Numbered from the stretch's first letter, positions 10,214 to 25,626 are shown. The stretch is DNA of 64,000 bases from Streptomyces liliiviolaceus (GCF_018070025.1 NZ_JAGPYQ010000002.1:930001-994000); one strand, 5' to 3'. The notes: generated by a model from the letters alone, not told the origin. Numbers and translations are program-made.

Positions 10214-10254
10214 GGGGCGCGGGGAACTGCGCGACAAGCCCCCACCGGACCCGC
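10214..10254 (+). repeat. Dispersed GC-rich repeat unit with full tail
   Basis: Core exact at 10214-10232, followed by the conserved tail GACAAGCCCCCACCGGACCC. It is the second copy within the same fmt-rsmB gap, 77 bp from the first. Confidence 0.85.
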
Positions 10255-10287
10255 AGAGAAAACAGCCCCACCCGCGGAGCGACCGAC

Positions 10288-12092
<1,805 letters not shown>

Positions 12093-12125
12093 CGCCGTCA
12101 CCGGCCGACCCCGAAGCGGTCCCTT

Positions 12126-12154
12126 GTCTGCCCCCGAAACCCTCGGGGGCAGAC
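12126..12154. terminator. Bidirectional hairpin between the HTH gene and priA
   Basis: A perfect 12-bp stem (GTCTGCCCCCGA / TCGGGGGCAGAC) with a 5-nt loop lies between two convergent stop codons, so it can serve both strands. Confidence 0.85.
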
Positions 12155-12206
12155 GCACATCTCCCCGCCTCGACTCTCTCCCCCGACTCTCCCCGTCCCC
12201 CACAGG

Positions 12207-14408
12207 TCACCCGATATCCGGCGGATCGATCCGAATCCGCACGGCTTCGCTCCCGCCACCACCCCGGCCGCCCCCGCTGCTCCCGGGGCCTCCACTCCCT
12301 CCACGGGCACTGCCCCCACGAGCCATCCGGGCAGCCTGCGCATGCTTCAGCGCGGACGCCAGCGCCGCGCCCTTCCCCCGCGGCACCCGGATCAGCGCCC
12401 GCTCCCACTGCTCGCCCGCGGGCGGCGCCCCCGCCCGCCGCGGCCGACCCGGGTCCGCCGGAGTCACCGGCACCGGTCCCAGCAGCTCGGCCTCGCCGGG
12501 CAGTTCGACCGTGGCGAGGAAGCCGGCGAGCCCCTCCGCGGTCCCGGACACGGACGCCATCCGCGACACCGGCGGGAACCCCAGCTCGGCCCGCTCGGCC
12601 AGTTCACGCACCGCGTGCCCGACCGGGTCCCAGCGCACCAGCGCCTGCACGGGCCGCAGCGTCGGCTCGGCCACGACCACCACGGTCCCGCCGTCCGGCT
12701 CCCCCCGTACCAGCGCCGCCGCGTCGATCCACCGCCGCAGCGCCTCCTCACCGGCCCGCAGGTCCGGCCGTCCGAGCATCGCCCAGCCGTCGAGCAGCAG
12801 CGCCGCCGCGTAGCCGCCCTCGGCCACGGGCTCCGCGCCCGGCGTACTGACGACGAGCGCGGGCGACCCCGGCACCGTGTCCAGCACCTGTTCGCGGCCC
12901 GAGGTCCGCACGGGGACGGCCGGGAACGCGCGCCCCAGCTCCTCGGCGGTCCGCCGCGCCCCCACGACCTGCGCCCGCAGCCGGAACCCCCCGCACTCGG
13001 GACAGTGCCAACCGCCTTCCTCCCGGCCGCACCACCCGCACTGGAGCCCTCCGGCGTCCTGCCCCTCCAAGGGTCCGGCGCAGTGCCGGCACCGTGCGGG
13101 CGCCCGGCACTGCGCACAGGCCATGCGGGGCACGTAACCCCGCCGCGGGACCTGTACCAGTACGGGCCCCGACTTCAGCCCTTCCCGCACGGCCTGCCAG
13201 GCGAGGGTGGGCAGCCGCGCGGCCCGTGCCGCCTCGTCGCGCGCGAGGTCCTGGTCGCCGACGGTCCGTACGAGCGGAGCAGCCGCGCGTACCCGTTCCC
13301 GCTCGGCGACGATCGGAGCCGCCCAGCCGCTCTCGACGAGCTGCGCGGCCTCGACGGTGCAACTCCAACTCCCGAGCAGAAAAGCGCACTTGTCGTGGGC
13401 GGCCCGCAACAGCAGCACCTCGCGGGCGTGCGGCTGCGGGGCATGCGGTTCGCTGTGGCTGCCGTCCCCGTCGTCCCAGATGACCACGAGCCCCAGATCC
13501 CGTACGGGCGCGAACATGGCGGCCCTGGTCCCCACCACGGCCCGTACGGACCCGCGCCGCACGGCCAGCCACTGCCGGTAACGCTTCTCGGGCCCGGCCT
13601 CGGCGGTCAGCACGGCGTGCCGCCCCTCCCCCAGCACCGAGGTGAGCGCCGCGTCCACCCGGCTGACGGCCCGCCCGTCGGGCACGACGACGAGCGCGCC
13701 GCGCCCCGAGGCGAGCGTCGCCGCCACGGCCCGCGCCAACTCCTCGGCCCAGCCGGGCCCCGGCAGCGCGTTCCACACGGCCCGGGGCACCCCGCCGCCC
13801 GCGAGCGACTCGATGAAGGCGGGCCCTCTCGGATACCTGGCCCAAGACCCCACCGCCGGCGCCTCGGGCACGGGCAGCGGCTCGGGCGACGGTTTCCCCT
13901 CGGCGCGGGCGTTGCGCGGCGGGACGGCCAGTTGCAGTACGTCGGCCAGGCTTCCCGCGTACCGGTCGGCGACGGCGCGCGCCAGGCCCAGCGACTCCTC
14001 GCTCAACACGATCTCGGGCGACACCACTTGGGCGAGGGCCGCCAGGGGCCCCGAGTAGTCGGACTCGGCCAGCCGCTCGACGAGGAACCCGTCGATCAGC
14101 CCGCCGCCCTCGCGCCGCCCCTCCCGCACCCGGTGCCGCCCGGCCCCGAACCGCACGCGCACCCGCACCCCGGGCTGGGCGTCGGCGTCCAGTTCCGCGG
14201 GCACGGCGTAGTCGAAGTAGCGGTCGAGATGCAGCACGCCCTTGTCGACGAGCACCCGTGCGACGGGCAGGTGCTGGGCGACCGCGGCCCCGCGCCAGGT
14301 CCGCGGTTTGGCCCGCGGCGCCTTGCGCACGGCATCCCGGATCAACGCAAGCTGCTCGGGCGGCGCCCCGTCGGCCCCGCCACCCGTCTGCCCGTCGTCG
14401 CTGCTCAC
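12207..14408 (-). CDS. priA: PriA-like primosomal protein, helicase motifs lost
   Basis: 733 residues from GTG 14408 (VSSDDGQTGGGADGAPPEQ). The N-terminal 3'-DNA-binding domain (about 45-150, VLVDKGVLHLDRYFDYAVP) and four zinc-binding cysteine pairs (CAQC, CRHC, CGWC, CPEC, about 440-490) are PriA-like. The helicase core is degenerate. Where Walker A (GxTGSGKT) is expected the protein reads LPGPGWAEELARAV, and the DEEH/Walker B site reads IWDDGDGSHSEPH. This matches other actinobacterial PriA proteins, which are thought to keep fork recognition and primosome loading without helicase activity. The C-terminal tail is Gly/Ser/Arg-rich. It is transcribed in the same direction as metK but separated by 299 bp and a terminator. 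Confidence 0.9.
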   Translation of the reverse strand: MSSDDGQTGGGADGAPPEQLALIRDAVRKAPRAKPRTWRGAAVAQHLPVARVLVDKGVLHLDRYFDYAVPAELDADAQPGVRVRVRFGAGRHRVREGRREGGGLIDGFLVERLAESDYSGPLAALAQVVSPEIVLSEESLGLARAVADRYAGSLADVLQLAVPPRNARAEGKPSPEPLPVPEAPAVGSWARYPRGPAFIESLAGGGVPRAVWNALPGPGWAEELARAVAATLASGRGALVVVPDGRAVSRVDAALTSVLGEGRHAVLTAEAGPEKRYRQWLAVRRGSVRAVVGTRAAMFAPVRDLGLVVIWDDGDGSHSEPHAPQPHAREVLLLRAAHDKCAFLLGSWSCTVEAAQLVESGWAAPIVAERERVRAAAPLVRTVGDQDLARDEAARAARLPTLAWQAVREGLKSGPVLVQVPRRGYVPRMACAQCRAPARCRHCAGPLEGQDAGGLQCGWCGREEGGWHCPECGGFRLRAQVVGARRTAEELGRAFPAVPVRTSGREQVLDTVPGSPALVVSTPGAEPVAEGGYAAALLLDGWAMLGRPDLRAGEEALRRWIDAAALVRGEPDGGTVVVVAEPTLRPVQALVRWDPVGHAVRELAERAELGFPPVSRMASVSGTAEGLAGFLATVELPGEAELLGPVPVTPADPGRPRRAGAPPAGEQWERALIRVPRGKGAALASALKHAQAARMARGGSARGGSGGPGSSGGGRGGGGSEAVRIRIDPPDIG

Positions 14409-14605
14409 AGCAGCATTCCTACCAGACCGCACTGACACCACCACCCGCCCGGCACCGCCCCGCCCACACACCACGAACGCCCCGGAAGCGATGGCCGATA
14501 CCGCTTCCTGGACACATCCCTCAGGGCCGACGGCACGTCGAGGTAGCAGGCGCCGCCACACCCACCCCGAAGGAACCACCAACAGCCCCCGCCCCCTGAA
14601 CCGCC

Positions 14606-14642
14606 GAGGCCCGGCCCCCCTCAAGCGGGGAGGCCGGGCCTC
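14606..14642 (-). terminator. metK terminator hairpin
   Basis: GAGGCCCGGCC pairs with GGCCGGGCCTC, with further C/G pairing inside around CAAG. It lies 66-102 nt past the metK stop in the reading direction. The rest of the 299-bp metK-priA gap (14409-14707) is GC-rich with nothing else recognisable. Confidence 0.85.
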
Positions 14643-14707
14643 GGTGGGAACGCTGGTGCGGAGGAGCGCGGCCTCCGTCGTGAGCGTGCGGGCGTGGAAG
14701 CGGGAGG

Positions 14708-15916
14708 CTAGAGCCCCGCCGCCTTGCGCAGGGCGTCCACGCGGTCCGTCTTCTCCCACGTGAACTCGGGCAGCGCGCGCCCGAAGTGGCCGTACGCGGC
14801 GGTCTTGGAGTAGATCGGCCGCAGCAGGTCGAGGTCGCGGATGATAGCGGCCGGGCGGAGGTCGAAGACCTCGGAGATGGCCGACTCGATCTTCTCCGCG
14901 TCCACCTTGGCGGTGCCGAAGGTCTCGACGAAGAGGCCGACAGGCTCGGCCTTGCCGATCGCGTAGGCGACCTGGACCTCGCAGCGGGAGGCAAGGCCCG
15001 CCGCGACGACGTTCTTGGCGACCCACCGCATCGCGTACGCGGCGGAGCGGTCGACCTTGGACGGGTCCTTGCCGGAGAACGCGCCGCCACCGTGGCGGGC
15101 CATACCGCCGTAGGTGTCGATGATGATCTTGCGGCCGGTCAGGCCGGCGTCGCCCATCGGGCCGCCGATCTCGAAGCGGCCGGTCGGGTTGACCAGGAGG
15201 CGGTAACCCTCGGTCTCCAGCTTGATGCCGTCGTCCAGGAGCGCCTTCAGCTCGGGCTCCACCACGAACTCGCGGATGTCGGGCGCGAGCAGCGAGTCCA
15301 GGTCGATGTCCGACGCGTGCTGCGAGGAGACGACGACGGTGTCCAGCCGGACCGCCTTGTCGCCGTCGTACTCGATGGTGACCTGCGTCTTGCCGTCGGG
15401 GCGCAGGTAGGGGATCGTGCCGTTCTTGCGGACCTCGGAGAGGCGGCGCGCGAGGCGGTGCGCGAGGTGGATCGGGAGCGGCATCAGCTCCGGGGTCTCG
15501 TCCGTCGCGTAGCCGAACATCAGGCCCTGGTCGCCGGCGCCCTGCTTGTCGAGCTCGTCCTCGTCGCCCTCGACCCGCTTCTCGTACGCGGTGTCGACGC
15601 CCTGCGCGATGTCCGGGGACTGAGAGCCGATCGACACGGACACGCCACAGGACGCGCCGTCGAAGCCCTTCTTCGAGGAGTCGTAGCCGATGTCGAGGAT
15701 CTTGTCGCGCACGAGCTGCGCGATCGGCGCGTAGGCCTTGGTCGTGACCTCGCCGGCCACGTGTACGAGGCCGGTCGTGATCAGTGTCTCGACGGCGACC
15801 CGGGAAGACGGGTCCTCACGCAGAAGCGCGTCGAGGATGGTGTCGCTGATCTGGTCAGCGATCTTGTCGGGGTGACCCTCGGTCACGGACTCCGAGGTGA
15901 ACAGGCGACGGGACAC
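14708..15916 (-). CDS. metK: S-adenosylmethionine synthetase
   Basis: 402 residues from GTG 15916 ([22 protein letters not shown]), preceded by GGGAGC at good spacing. Signature sequences include GHPDKIADQ (ATP/methionine site), [12 protein letters not shown] and [16 protein letters not shown] (P-loop-like). It makes S-adenosylmethionine from methionine and ATP in the cytoplasm. In Streptomyces raised SAM levels stimulate antibiotic production, which is established knowledge. The 258-bp gap to coaBC probably carries its own promoter; I see no riboswitch I can name there. Confidence 0.97.
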   Translation of the reverse strand: MSRRLFTSESVTEGHPDKIADQISDTILDALLREDPSSRVAVETLITTGLVHVAGEVTTKAYAPIAQLVRDKILDIGYDSSKKGFDGASCGVSVSIGSQSPDIAQGVDTAYEKRVEGDEDELDKQGAGDQGLMFGYATDETPELMPLPIHLAHRLARRLSEVRKNGTIPYLRPDGKTQVTIEYDGDKAVRLDTVVVSSQHASDIDLDSLLAPDIREFVVEPELKALLDDGIKLETEGYRLLVNPTGRFEIGGPMGDAGLTGRKIIIDTYGGMARHGGGAFSGKDPSKVDRSAAYAMRWVAKNVVAAGLASRCEVQVAYAIGKAEPVGLFVETFGTAKVDAEKIESAISEVFDLRPAAIIRDLDLLRPIYSKTAAYGHFGRALPEFTWEKTDRVDALRKAAGL

Positions 15917-16174
15917 AACGCTCCCTGTGGTTGCAGCGGCTGCTGGCTGATCATTGGCGGACGGCCGGGAGCTGCGCCCGGCGTCGTCCGAGAACAGTTT
16001 ATCGGTCGCGCTCCGTCGCGGGGCTACTGTCTCGCCTCTCGGAAGCGCTGTGACCTGGGGCACGGGCATTCTGCGACACGATTCACCGTCTCCGCCAGGT
16101 TCCCACACCCTTGCGCGCCGGTGAAAAGTGGTGTCCGCGTGCGACGGAGGGGTGTCGTGAAGTTATTGGGGCGT

Positions 16175-17377
16175 TCACACCAGTCGGCGCGCCACGAGGT
16201 CCCACACAGTCTCGGCCAGTGCTTCCTTGGGCCCGTACGGGACAGGGGTCTCACTTCCGTCGGCGCCCAGCACGACCGCCTCGTTCTCCTCGGAGCCGAA
16301 GGTCTTGCGTTCTCCGACCTCGTTGACGACGAGGAGGTCGCAGCCCTTGCGCCGGAGCTTCGCCCGGCCGTTGGCCAGCACGTCGTCCGTCTCGGCGGCG
16401 AAACCGACGACGACCTGGCCCGGGCGGGCGCGGTCCGCCGAGATCTCCGCGAGGATGTCCGGATTTCGAACGAGAACGATCGGCTCCGGTTCCTGGCCGT
16501 CCTTCTTCTTGATTTTTCCCGACGCGTATGCAGCGGGGCGGAAGTCCGCCACCGCCGCCGCCATCACCACGGCGTCCGCGTCCGGGGCGGCCTTGAGCAC
16601 GGCCTCGCGGAGCTGCACGGCCGTCCCGACCTGGACGACGTCGACGCCCGCCGGGTCCGGCATCCCGGTGTTCGCGGCGATGAGGGTGACCCGGGCGCCC
16701 CGGGCGGCGGCGGTGCGCGCGAGGGCGTACCCCTGCTTTCCGGAGGAGCGGTTGCCGAGGAAGCGGACCGGGTCGAGCGGCTCGCGCGTGCCGCCGGCGC
16801 TGACGAGGACATGCCGGCCGGCGAGGTCCGGTTCGGCCGCTCCCCGGGCGAGCACCCGGCGGCAGGTCTCGAAGATCTCGGCGGGGTCGGGCAGCCGCCC
16901 CTTGCCGGTGTCGACGCCGGTCAGCCGGCCCACGGCGGGTTCGACGACGACGGCGCCCCGGCGGCGCAGGGTCGCCACGTTCTCCTGGGTGGCCGGGTGT
17001 TCCCACATCTCGGTGTGCATGGCGGGCGCGAAGACGACCGGACAGCGGGCGGTGAGCAGGGTGTTCGTGAGGAGGTCGTCGGCCAGGCCGTGGGCGGCCT
17101 TCGCCAGCAGGTCGGCGGTGGCGGGGGCGACGACGACCAGGTCGGCGCCCTGGCCGATCCGCACGTGCGGCACCTCGTGCACGTCCGACCAGACCTCGGT
17201 CGAGACGGGGTGTCCGGACAGGGCGGACCAGGTCGCGGCGCCGACGAAGTGCAGCGCGGACTCCGTCGGGACGACGCGCACGTCGTGGCCCGACTCGGTC
17301 AGTCGGCGCAGCAGCTCGCACGCCTTGTAGGCGGCGATGCCACCGCTGACCCCCAGCACGACCTTCGGCTTGTCCAC
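16175..17377 (-). CDS. coaBC: Bifunctional phosphopantothenoylcysteine decarboxylase/synthetase
   Basis: 400 residues from GTG 17377 (VDKPKVVLGVSGGIAAYKACEL). The CoaC flavoprotein domain (1-185) contains the GVSGGIAAYK flavin motif, PATADLLAK and the AMHTEMWEHP substrate motif. The CoaB domain (about 190-400) has VSAGGTREPLDPVRFLGNRSSGKQG for nucleotide binding and AAAVADFRP. It catalyses the second and third steps of coenzyme A synthesis from phosphopantothenate. It follows rpoZ, from which a strong hairpin separates it, so it probably also has its own promoter. Confidence 0.96.
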   Translation of the reverse strand: MDKPKVVLGVSGGIAAYKACELLRRLTESGHDVRVVPTESALHFVGAATWSALSGHPVSTEVWSDVHEVPHVRIGQGADLVVVAPATADLLAKAAHGLADDLLTNTLLTARCPVVFAPAMHTEMWEHPATQENVATLRRRGAVVVEPAVGRLTGVDTGKGRLPDPAEIFETCRRVLARGAAEPDLAGRHVLVSAGGTREPLDPVRFLGNRSSGKQGYALARTAAARGARVTLIAANTGMPDPAGVDVVQVGTAVQLREAVLKAAPDADAVVMAAAVADFRPAAYASGKIKKKDGQEPEPIVLVRNPDILAEISADRARPGQVVVGFAAETDDVLANGRAKLRRKGCDLLVVNEVGERKTFGSEENEAVVLGADGSETPVPYGPKEALAETVWDLVARRLV

Positions 17378-17424
17378 GTCTCTCCCCGGACCCTCGGAAA
17401 ACGTATGTACGCCCCCATCACACA

Positions 17425-17459
17425 CCACAGGCCCGGCAGGGGCGCTGCCGGGCCTGTGG
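17425..17459 (-). terminator. Hairpin terminator after rpoZ
   Basis: A perfect 15-bp stem (CCACAGGCCCGGCAG / CTGCCGGGCCTGTGG) with a 5-nt loop starts 26 nt past the rpoZ stop and ends 48 nt before the coaBC start. In the minus direction it would stop the gmk-rpoZ transcript. Confidence 0.9.
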
Positions 17460-17484
17460 ATAAACGAACTGCAAGCAGAAAATA

Positions 17485-17757
17485 CTACTGAGCCGGGCCC
17501 TCGATGGCTTCCGACGTCAGCAGACCCGCGTTGATCTCCCGGAGGGCGATCGACAGCGGCTTCTCGTGGACGTGGGTGTCCACGAGGGGACCGACGTACT
17601 CAAGGAGGCCCTCGCCGAGCTGCGAGTAGTACGCGTTGATCTGACGGGCACGCTTGGCCGCGTAGATCACCAGGCTGTACTTCGAGTCGGTAGCCTCAAG
17701 GAGCTCGTCGATCGGAGGGTTGATGATGCCCTCGGGCGCGGTGATGGAAGAGGACAC
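17485..17757 (-). CDS. rpoZ: RNA polymerase omega subunit
   Basis: 90 residues ([20 protein letters not shown]), with the omega core [25 protein letters not shown] and the downstream helix. Omega assists beta-prime folding and RNA polymerase assembly and is part of the ppGpp-binding site in some bacteria; in Streptomyces its loss affects development. It follows gmk by 50 bp, the usual gmk-rpoZ order, and ends at a strong terminator. Confidence 0.97.
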   Translation of the reverse strand: MSSSITAPEGIINPPIDELLEATDSKYSLVIYAAKRARQINAYYSQLGEGLLEYVGPLVDTHVHEKPLSIALREINAGLLTSEAIEGPAQ

Positions 17758-17807
17758 GCTCTGCCTTCCGAAAGGTGGAAATCGACCTTAAAGGTGATCC
17801 TGAAAGA

Positions 17808-18401
17808 TCAAACAACTTCCATCAAGGCTAGCAGCTCGCGCGCCACGTCCTCGACGGAGGTGTTGACCAGGGTGGTGTCGAACTCCGGCTCGGCCGCCAG
17901 CTCGATCTTCGCGGCGGCCAGCCGGCGCTCGATCACCTCGGGCGGCTCGGTTCCCCGCCCGGTGAGCCGGCGCACCAGCTCCTCCCAGGAGGGAGGGGCC
18001 AGGAACACCAGCAGGGCCTCGGACATGGACTCGCGGACCTGCCGGGCGCCCTGGAGATCGATCTCCAGGAGGACCGACTCGCCGGACTCCAGGCGTTCGA
18101 GCACGGCGTCGCGAGGCGTCCCGTAGCGGTTGCCCGCGAACTCCGCCCATTCGAGAAGCTCGCCGTTGGCGATCAGCTTGTCCATCTCCTCGTCGCTGAC
18201 GAAGAAGTAGTGGACACCGTGCTTCTCGCCGGGGCGCGGCCTGCGGGTCGTCGCCGACACCGAGAGCCAGACCTCGGGGTGTTCCTTGCGCATATGAGCG
18301 ACGACCGTGCTCTTGCCGACCCCGGAGGGGCCGGAGAGCACGGTCAGCCGCGGACCTACGTCCGGGGATACGGGGGTCGTCCCCCGGGGTGTTGCAGCCA
18401 T
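17808..18401 (-). CDS. gmk: Guanylate kinase
   Basis: 197 residues. The P-loop [15 protein letters not shown] (19-33) is followed by the GMP-binding segment [21 protein letters not shown] and the lid; the catalytic core ends near [12 protein letters not shown]. It phosphorylates GMP and dGMP to the diphosphates with ATP. The short Thr/Pro-rich N-terminus ([17 protein letters not shown]) is an extension common in actinomycetes. It lies in the sihF-gmk-rpoZ cluster, 38 bp after sihF. Confidence 0.97.
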   Translation of the reverse strand: MAATPRGTTPVSPDVGPRLTVLSGPSGVGKSTVVAHMRKEHPEVWLSVSATTRRPRPGEKHGVHYFFVSDEEMDKLIANGELLEWAEFAGNRYGTPRDAVLERLESGESVLLEIDLQGARQVRESMSEALLVFLAPPSWEELVRRLTGRGTEPPEVIERRLAAAKIELAAEPEFDTTLVNTSVEDVARELLALMEVV

Positions 18402-18439
18402 GCGGTGATTATCCAGGTTCTCAGGGGTGCCTGAGAACG

Positions 18440-18763
18440 TCAGGCCGCACCGCCGCCGAACTCGCGCTCCAAGGAGGCGATCTGGTTGGAGCCAAGACCT
18501 CGCACACGGCGGCTCTCGGAGATGCCGAGCCGTTCCATGATCTGCTTGGCGCGGACCTTGCCCACGCCCGGCAGGGACTCCAGGAGAGCGGAGACCTTCA
18601 TCTTTCCGATGACGTCGTTCTCCTGACCCTGCTTGATGACCTCGTGGAGCGAGGCGCCGGAGTGCTTGAGTCGATTCTTGACCTCGGCCCGCTCCCGGCG
18701 AGCCGCGGCGGCCTTTTCGAGCGCGGCTGCGCGCTGTTCAGGGGTAAGGGGCGGAAGAGCCAC
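18440..18763 (-). CDS. sihF: Streptomyces integration host factor, nucleoid protein
   Basis: 107 residues from GTG 18763 ([19 protein letters not shown]). A long basic N-terminal helix precedes a helix-two-turns-helix module, [31 protein letters not shown]. That module is the DNA-binding fold of actinobacterial mIHF/sIHF; it is unrelated to the enterobacterial IHF dimer. It binds and bends DNA without strong sequence specificity and affects supercoiling, development and antibiotic production. The upstream 255 bp to pyrF holds its promoter region; TAGTCT at about 18880 read on the minus strand is a possible -10 but I see no convincing -35. Confidence 0.95.
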   Translation of the reverse strand: MALPPLTPEQRAAALEKAAAARRERAEVKNRLKHSGASLHEVIKQGQENDVIGKMKVSALLESLPGVGKVRAKQIMERLGISESRRVRGLGSNQIASLEREFGGGAA

Positions 18764-19018
18764 GCCTACGTCACCTCGGATGTCGAACTGTCGGATACGG
18801 ACCGGTGAGGAAGCTGGTCGCCCCACACCTGGCGAGCAACGGACAACACTTCTGCCCGTTGACTCTGGTCGGAGACTAGCGGGCAAGTCCGCCGGAGTCA
18901 GCGAGAACAGAGGAAAAGTCCTGGTCAGCCTCTATCGAGTCCGACATTTACGACAAAACTCCCCGGATTTGAGCATGTATTCAGACGCGCGACGTCCCAA
19001 AGACGCGCACCGAAGTGC

Positions 19019-19888
19019 TCAGGCCGCCTCCACCGCCGCCCTGATCTCCTCCGCGAAGAGGTCCGACGACGCGCGTAGCGCGCCGACGTCGGGTCCGTGA
19101 CGCAGGACACCCCGGCTGACGTTCGGCACCACCTGGCGCACCGCCGCTCCGAAGACCCGGGGAAGGTCGGCCGGGGTCGCGCCCTGGGCGCCGATGCCGG
19201 GGGCGAGGAGCGGGCCGTTGATCGCGAGGTCGTACGAGGAGAGATCGCCGAGCGTGGCGCCGACGACCGCCCCGAAGGAGCCCATCGGGGTCTGTCCCGC
19301 GTTCTCCTCGGCGAGGTGCGCCAGCATGGTCGCGCCCACGTTCCGCAGGGCCGTGTCCTCGGGGCGTACCGCGTGCTGCACCTCGGCGCCCTCCGGGTTG
19401 GAGGTCAGGGCGAGCACGAACAGCCCGGAGCCGCTCTCCCGGGCGAGTTCGACGGCCGGCTCCAGCGAGCCGTAGCCGAGGTACGGCGAGACCGTGAGCG
19501 CGTCGGAGAACAGCGGTGAGCCCTTCTCCAGGAAGGCGGAGGCGTACGCCGCCATGGTCGAGCCGATGTCACCGCGCTTGGCGTCCATGACAACCAGCGC
19601 CCCGGCCGCGCGCGCCTCCTCGACCGACTTCTCCAGGACGGCGACACCGCGCGACCCGAAGCGCTCGAAGAACGCGCTCTGCGGCTTCAGTACGGCGACC
19701 CGGTCGGCCAGCGCCTCGACGACGGTACGGCTGAAGCGCTCTAGGCCCCCGATGTCGTCGTTCAGGCCCCAGTCGGCGAGCAGGGAGGCGTGCGGGTCGA
19801 TGCCGACGCACAGCGGGCCCCGCTCGTCCATGGCGCGGCGCAGGCGGGCGCCGAAGGGCTCCGGGCCCTCACCGTTCAGCAGGCTCAT
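19019..19888 (-). CDS. pyrF: Orotidine 5'-phosphate decarboxylase (type 2)
   Basis: 289 residues ([21 protein letters not shown]). The active-site motif is [18 protein letters not shown], with the Lys-Asp pair of the type 2 (mycobacterial-like) OMP decarboxylases, and the phosphate-binding end is [16 protein letters not shown]. It converts OMP to UMP, the last step of de novo UMP synthesis. It is the last gene of the pyr operon; its ATG overlaps the pyrD stop by 4 bases. Confidence 0.96.
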   Translation of the reverse strand: MSLLNGEGPEPFGARLRRAMDERGPLCVGIDPHASLLADWGLNDDIGGLERFSRTVVEALADRVAVLKPQSAFFERFGSRGVAVLEKSVEEARAAGALVVMDAKRGDIGSTMAAYASAFLEKGSPLFSDALTVSPYLGYGSLEPAVELARESGSGLFVLALTSNPEGAEVQHAVRPEDTALRNVGATMLAHLAEENAGQTPMGSFGAVVGATLGDLSSYDLAINGPLLAPGIGAQGATPADLPRVFGAAVRQVVPNVSRGVLRHGPDVGALRASSDLFAEEIRAAVEAA

Positions 19889-21000
19889 ACCGTGCTCCTC
19901 GTGTTCCTCACGTCGGCGCCGACCGCGTCGGCGAGGGTGGCGTACGGGCTCGTGCGGAGGCGGGCGGCGAGGCCCTTGTGGATGCCGCGTCCCCAGAAGG
20001 GGCCCTCGTAGATGAAGGCGCTGTAGCCCTGGACCAGCGTGGCGCCGGCAAGGATGCGCTGCCAGGCGTCCTCGGCGTTCTCGACGCCGCCGACGCCCAC
20101 GAGGGTGATCCTGTCCCCCACGCGCGCGTAGAGGCGCCGCAGCACCTCCAGGGAGCGTGCCTTGAGCGGTGCGCCGGACAGTCCGCCGGTCTCCGCGACG
20201 AGGGAGGCGTCGGACCGCAGGCCCAGCTCCTCGCGCGCGATGGTGGTGTTCGTGGCGATGATCCCGTCCAGGCCCAGTTCGACCGCGAGGTCGGCGACGG
20301 CGTCCACGTCCTCGTCGGCGAGGTCCGGTGCGATCTTCACGAGCAGCGGCACCCGGCGCGCGGTGACGGTCCGGTCCGCGGCCTCGCGCACGGCGGTGAG
20401 CAGGGGCCGCAGCGACTCGGTCGCCTGGAGGTTGCGCAGTCCGGGCGTGTTCGGGGAGCTGACGTTGACCACGAGGTAGTCGGCGTACGGGGCCAGCCGT
20501 TCGGCGGACTTCACGTAGTCGGCGGCGGCCTCCTCCTCGGGGACGACCTTGGTCTTGCCGATGTTGACGCCCACGACGGTCCTGAAGACGGGCGTACGGG
20601 CCCTCAGGCGCTCCGCCACGGCCGCGGAGCCCTCGTTGTTGAATCCCATGCGGTTGATCAGCGCGCGGTCCTGCACGAGGCGGAACAGCCGCTTCCTGGG
20701 GTTGCCGGCCTGCGCCTCCCCCGTGACCGTGCCGATCTCGACGTGGTCGAAGCCGAGCATCGACAGACCGTCGATCGCGACCGCGTTCTTGTCGAAGCCC
20801 GCCGCGAGCCCGAACGGGCCGTGCATCCGCAAGCCGAACGCCTCGGTCCGCAGCTCCTTGTAGCGGGGCGCGAGCACGGCGGCGACGAAGGTCCGCAGGA
20901 CCGGGACGCGGACGGCCAGCCGGATCCACCGGAAGGCGAGGTGATGGGCCTGCTCGGGATCCATGCGCTGAAACGCGAGCCGGAAGAAGAGCTGGTACAT
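19885..21000 (-). CDS. pyrD: Dihydroorotate dehydrogenase (class 2, quinone)
   Basis: 371 residues from ATG 21000 ([22 protein letters not shown]). The N-terminal helical pair that docks on the membrane is typical of class 2 enzymes. FMN-binding and active-site motifs follow: [30 protein letters not shown] (with the catalytic Ser) and [12 protein letters not shown]. It oxidises dihydroorotate to orotate with quinone at the cytoplasmic face of the membrane. It lies 152 bp after carB, behind a hairpin and a dispersed repeat, so its expression may differ from the genes before it. Confidence 0.96.
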   Translation of the reverse strand: MYQLFFRLAFQRMDPEQAHHLAFRWIRLAVRVPVLRTFVAAVLAPRYKELRTEAFGLRMHGPFGLAAGFDKNAVAIDGLSMLGFDHVEIGTVTGEAQAGNPRKRLFRLVQDRALINRMGFNNEGSAAVAERLRARTPVFRTVVGVNIGKTKVVPEEEAAADYVKSAERLAPYADYLVVNVSSPNTPGLRNLQATESLRPLLTAVREAADRTVTARRVPLLVKIAPDLADEDVDAVADLAVELGLDGIIATNTTIAREELGLRSDASLVAETGGLSGAPLKARSLEVLRRLYARVGDRITLVGVGGVENAEDAWQRILAGATLVQGYSAFIYEGPFWGRGIHKGLAARLRTSPYATLADAVGADVRNTRSTV

Positions 21001-21031
21001 GGTGGGCTTCCTCATCGAGAACCTCATGGAT

Positions 21032-21061
21032 GAGGGGGACACCTTCCTCGGTGTCCCCCTC
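21032..21061 (-). terminator. Hairpin between carB and pyrD
   Basis: A perfect 12-bp stem (GAGGGGGACACC / GGTGTCCCCCTC) with a 6-nt loop sits 91 nt past the carB stop and 31 nt before the pyrD start. It may terminate part of the operon transcript or protect the carB 3' end. Confidence 0.75.
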
Positions 21062-21083
21062 AGGGTGGGCCAGAGCCCCCGAA

Positions 21084-21102
21084 GGGGCGCGGGGAACTGC
21101 GC
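21084..21102 (+). repeat. Dispersed GC-rich repeat unit
   Basis: Exact core GGGGCGCGGGGAACTGCGC in the carB-pyrD gap. The tail is diverged (GGCCGGCCACGACGGACCC). Confidence 0.85.
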
Positions 21103-21152
21103 GGCCGGCCACGACGGACCCGCGGACGAAGCACCCGCGGCAGGCGGAGCGC

Positions 21153-24453
<3,301 letters not shown>

Positions 24454-24461
<8 letters not shown>

Positions 24462-25626
24462 GCTGGCCCTCCATCGAAGCTGTGTTCATCAAAGACGTGA
24501 AGCGGTCGAACAGGTAGGCGGCGTCGTGCGGGCCCGCGGCCGCCTCGGGGTGGTACTGGACGCTGAACGCGGGCTGGTCGAGCAGCTGGAGCCCCTCGAC
24601 GACCTGGTCGTTCAGACAGACGTGGCTGACCTCGGCCCGCCCGTAGGGGGTCTCGGAGACCTTGTCGAGCGGCGCGTCGACGGCGAAGCCGTGGTTGTGC
24701 GCGGTGACCTCGACCTTGCCGGTCGTACGGTCCTGCACGGGCTGGTTGATGCCCCGGTGGCCGTACTTCAGCTTGTAGGTGCCGAAGCCCAGCGCGCGGC
24801 CGAGGATCTGGTTGCCGAAGCAGATGCCGAACAGGGGCGTCCTCCGCTCCAGCACGGCGCGCATGAGGGCGACGGGGTGCTCGGCCTGCTCCGGGTCGCC
24901 GGGGCCGTTCGAGAAGAACACGCCGTCGGGGGCGACCGCGTAGATCTCCTCGACGGTGGCGGTGGCGGGCAGCACGTGCACCTCGATGCCGCGCTCGGCC
25001 ATGCGGTGCGGGGTCATGCCCTTGATGCCGAGGTCCACGGCGGCGACGGTGAACTTCTTCTCACCGACGGCGGGGACGACGTACGCCTCCTGGGTGGCGA
25101 CCTCCTCGTAGAGGCTGGCGCCCTTCATCTCGGGGGCCTGGCGCACCTCGGTGAGCATGGTGCCCTCGTCCGGGAGCGTGCTGCCGGAGAAGATGCCGAC
25201 GCGCATGGCGCCGCGCTCGCGCAGATGGCGGGTGAGCGCGCGGGTGTCGATGCCGCTGATGCCCACGACGCCCTGCGCGGCGAGCTCCTCGTCGAGCGAG
25301 CGCCGGGAGCGCCAGTTGGAGGGCACGCGCGCGGGGTCGCGTACGACGTAACCGGAGACCCAGATCTTCCTGGACTCCATGTCCTCGTCGTTGATGCCGG
25401 TGTTGCCGACGTGCGGGGAGGTCATCACGACGACCTGGCGGTGGTACGACGGGTCGGTGAGGGTCTCCTGGTAGCCGGTCATGCCGGTGGAGAACACCGC
25501 TTCGCCGAAGGTCACCCCCACGGCCCCGTAGGCACGGCCGCGGAAGGTCCGGCCGTCCTCCAGAACGAGTACGGCGGGAGCCGCCTTCTGCCGCTGCGAG
25601 GCGGTTCCCTGGTCGGAGGTGGTCAT
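24454..25626 (-). CDS. carA: Carbamoyl-phosphate synthase small subunit
   Basis: 390 residues ([25 protein letters not shown]). The N-terminal domain is followed by a class I glutamine amidotransferase domain with the nucleophile motif [16 protein letters not shown] and the HNHGFAVD and [12 protein letters not shown] segments that supply the catalytic His and Glu. It hydrolyses glutamine and channels ammonia to CarB. It is embedded in the pyr operon; its ATG overlaps the stop of the PH-like gene by 4 bases. Confidence 0.97.

Noticed and set aside
15917..16174. SAM riboswitch before metK
   Set aside because: I could not identify the conserved core of any SAM riboswitch class in the leader, so no call was made.
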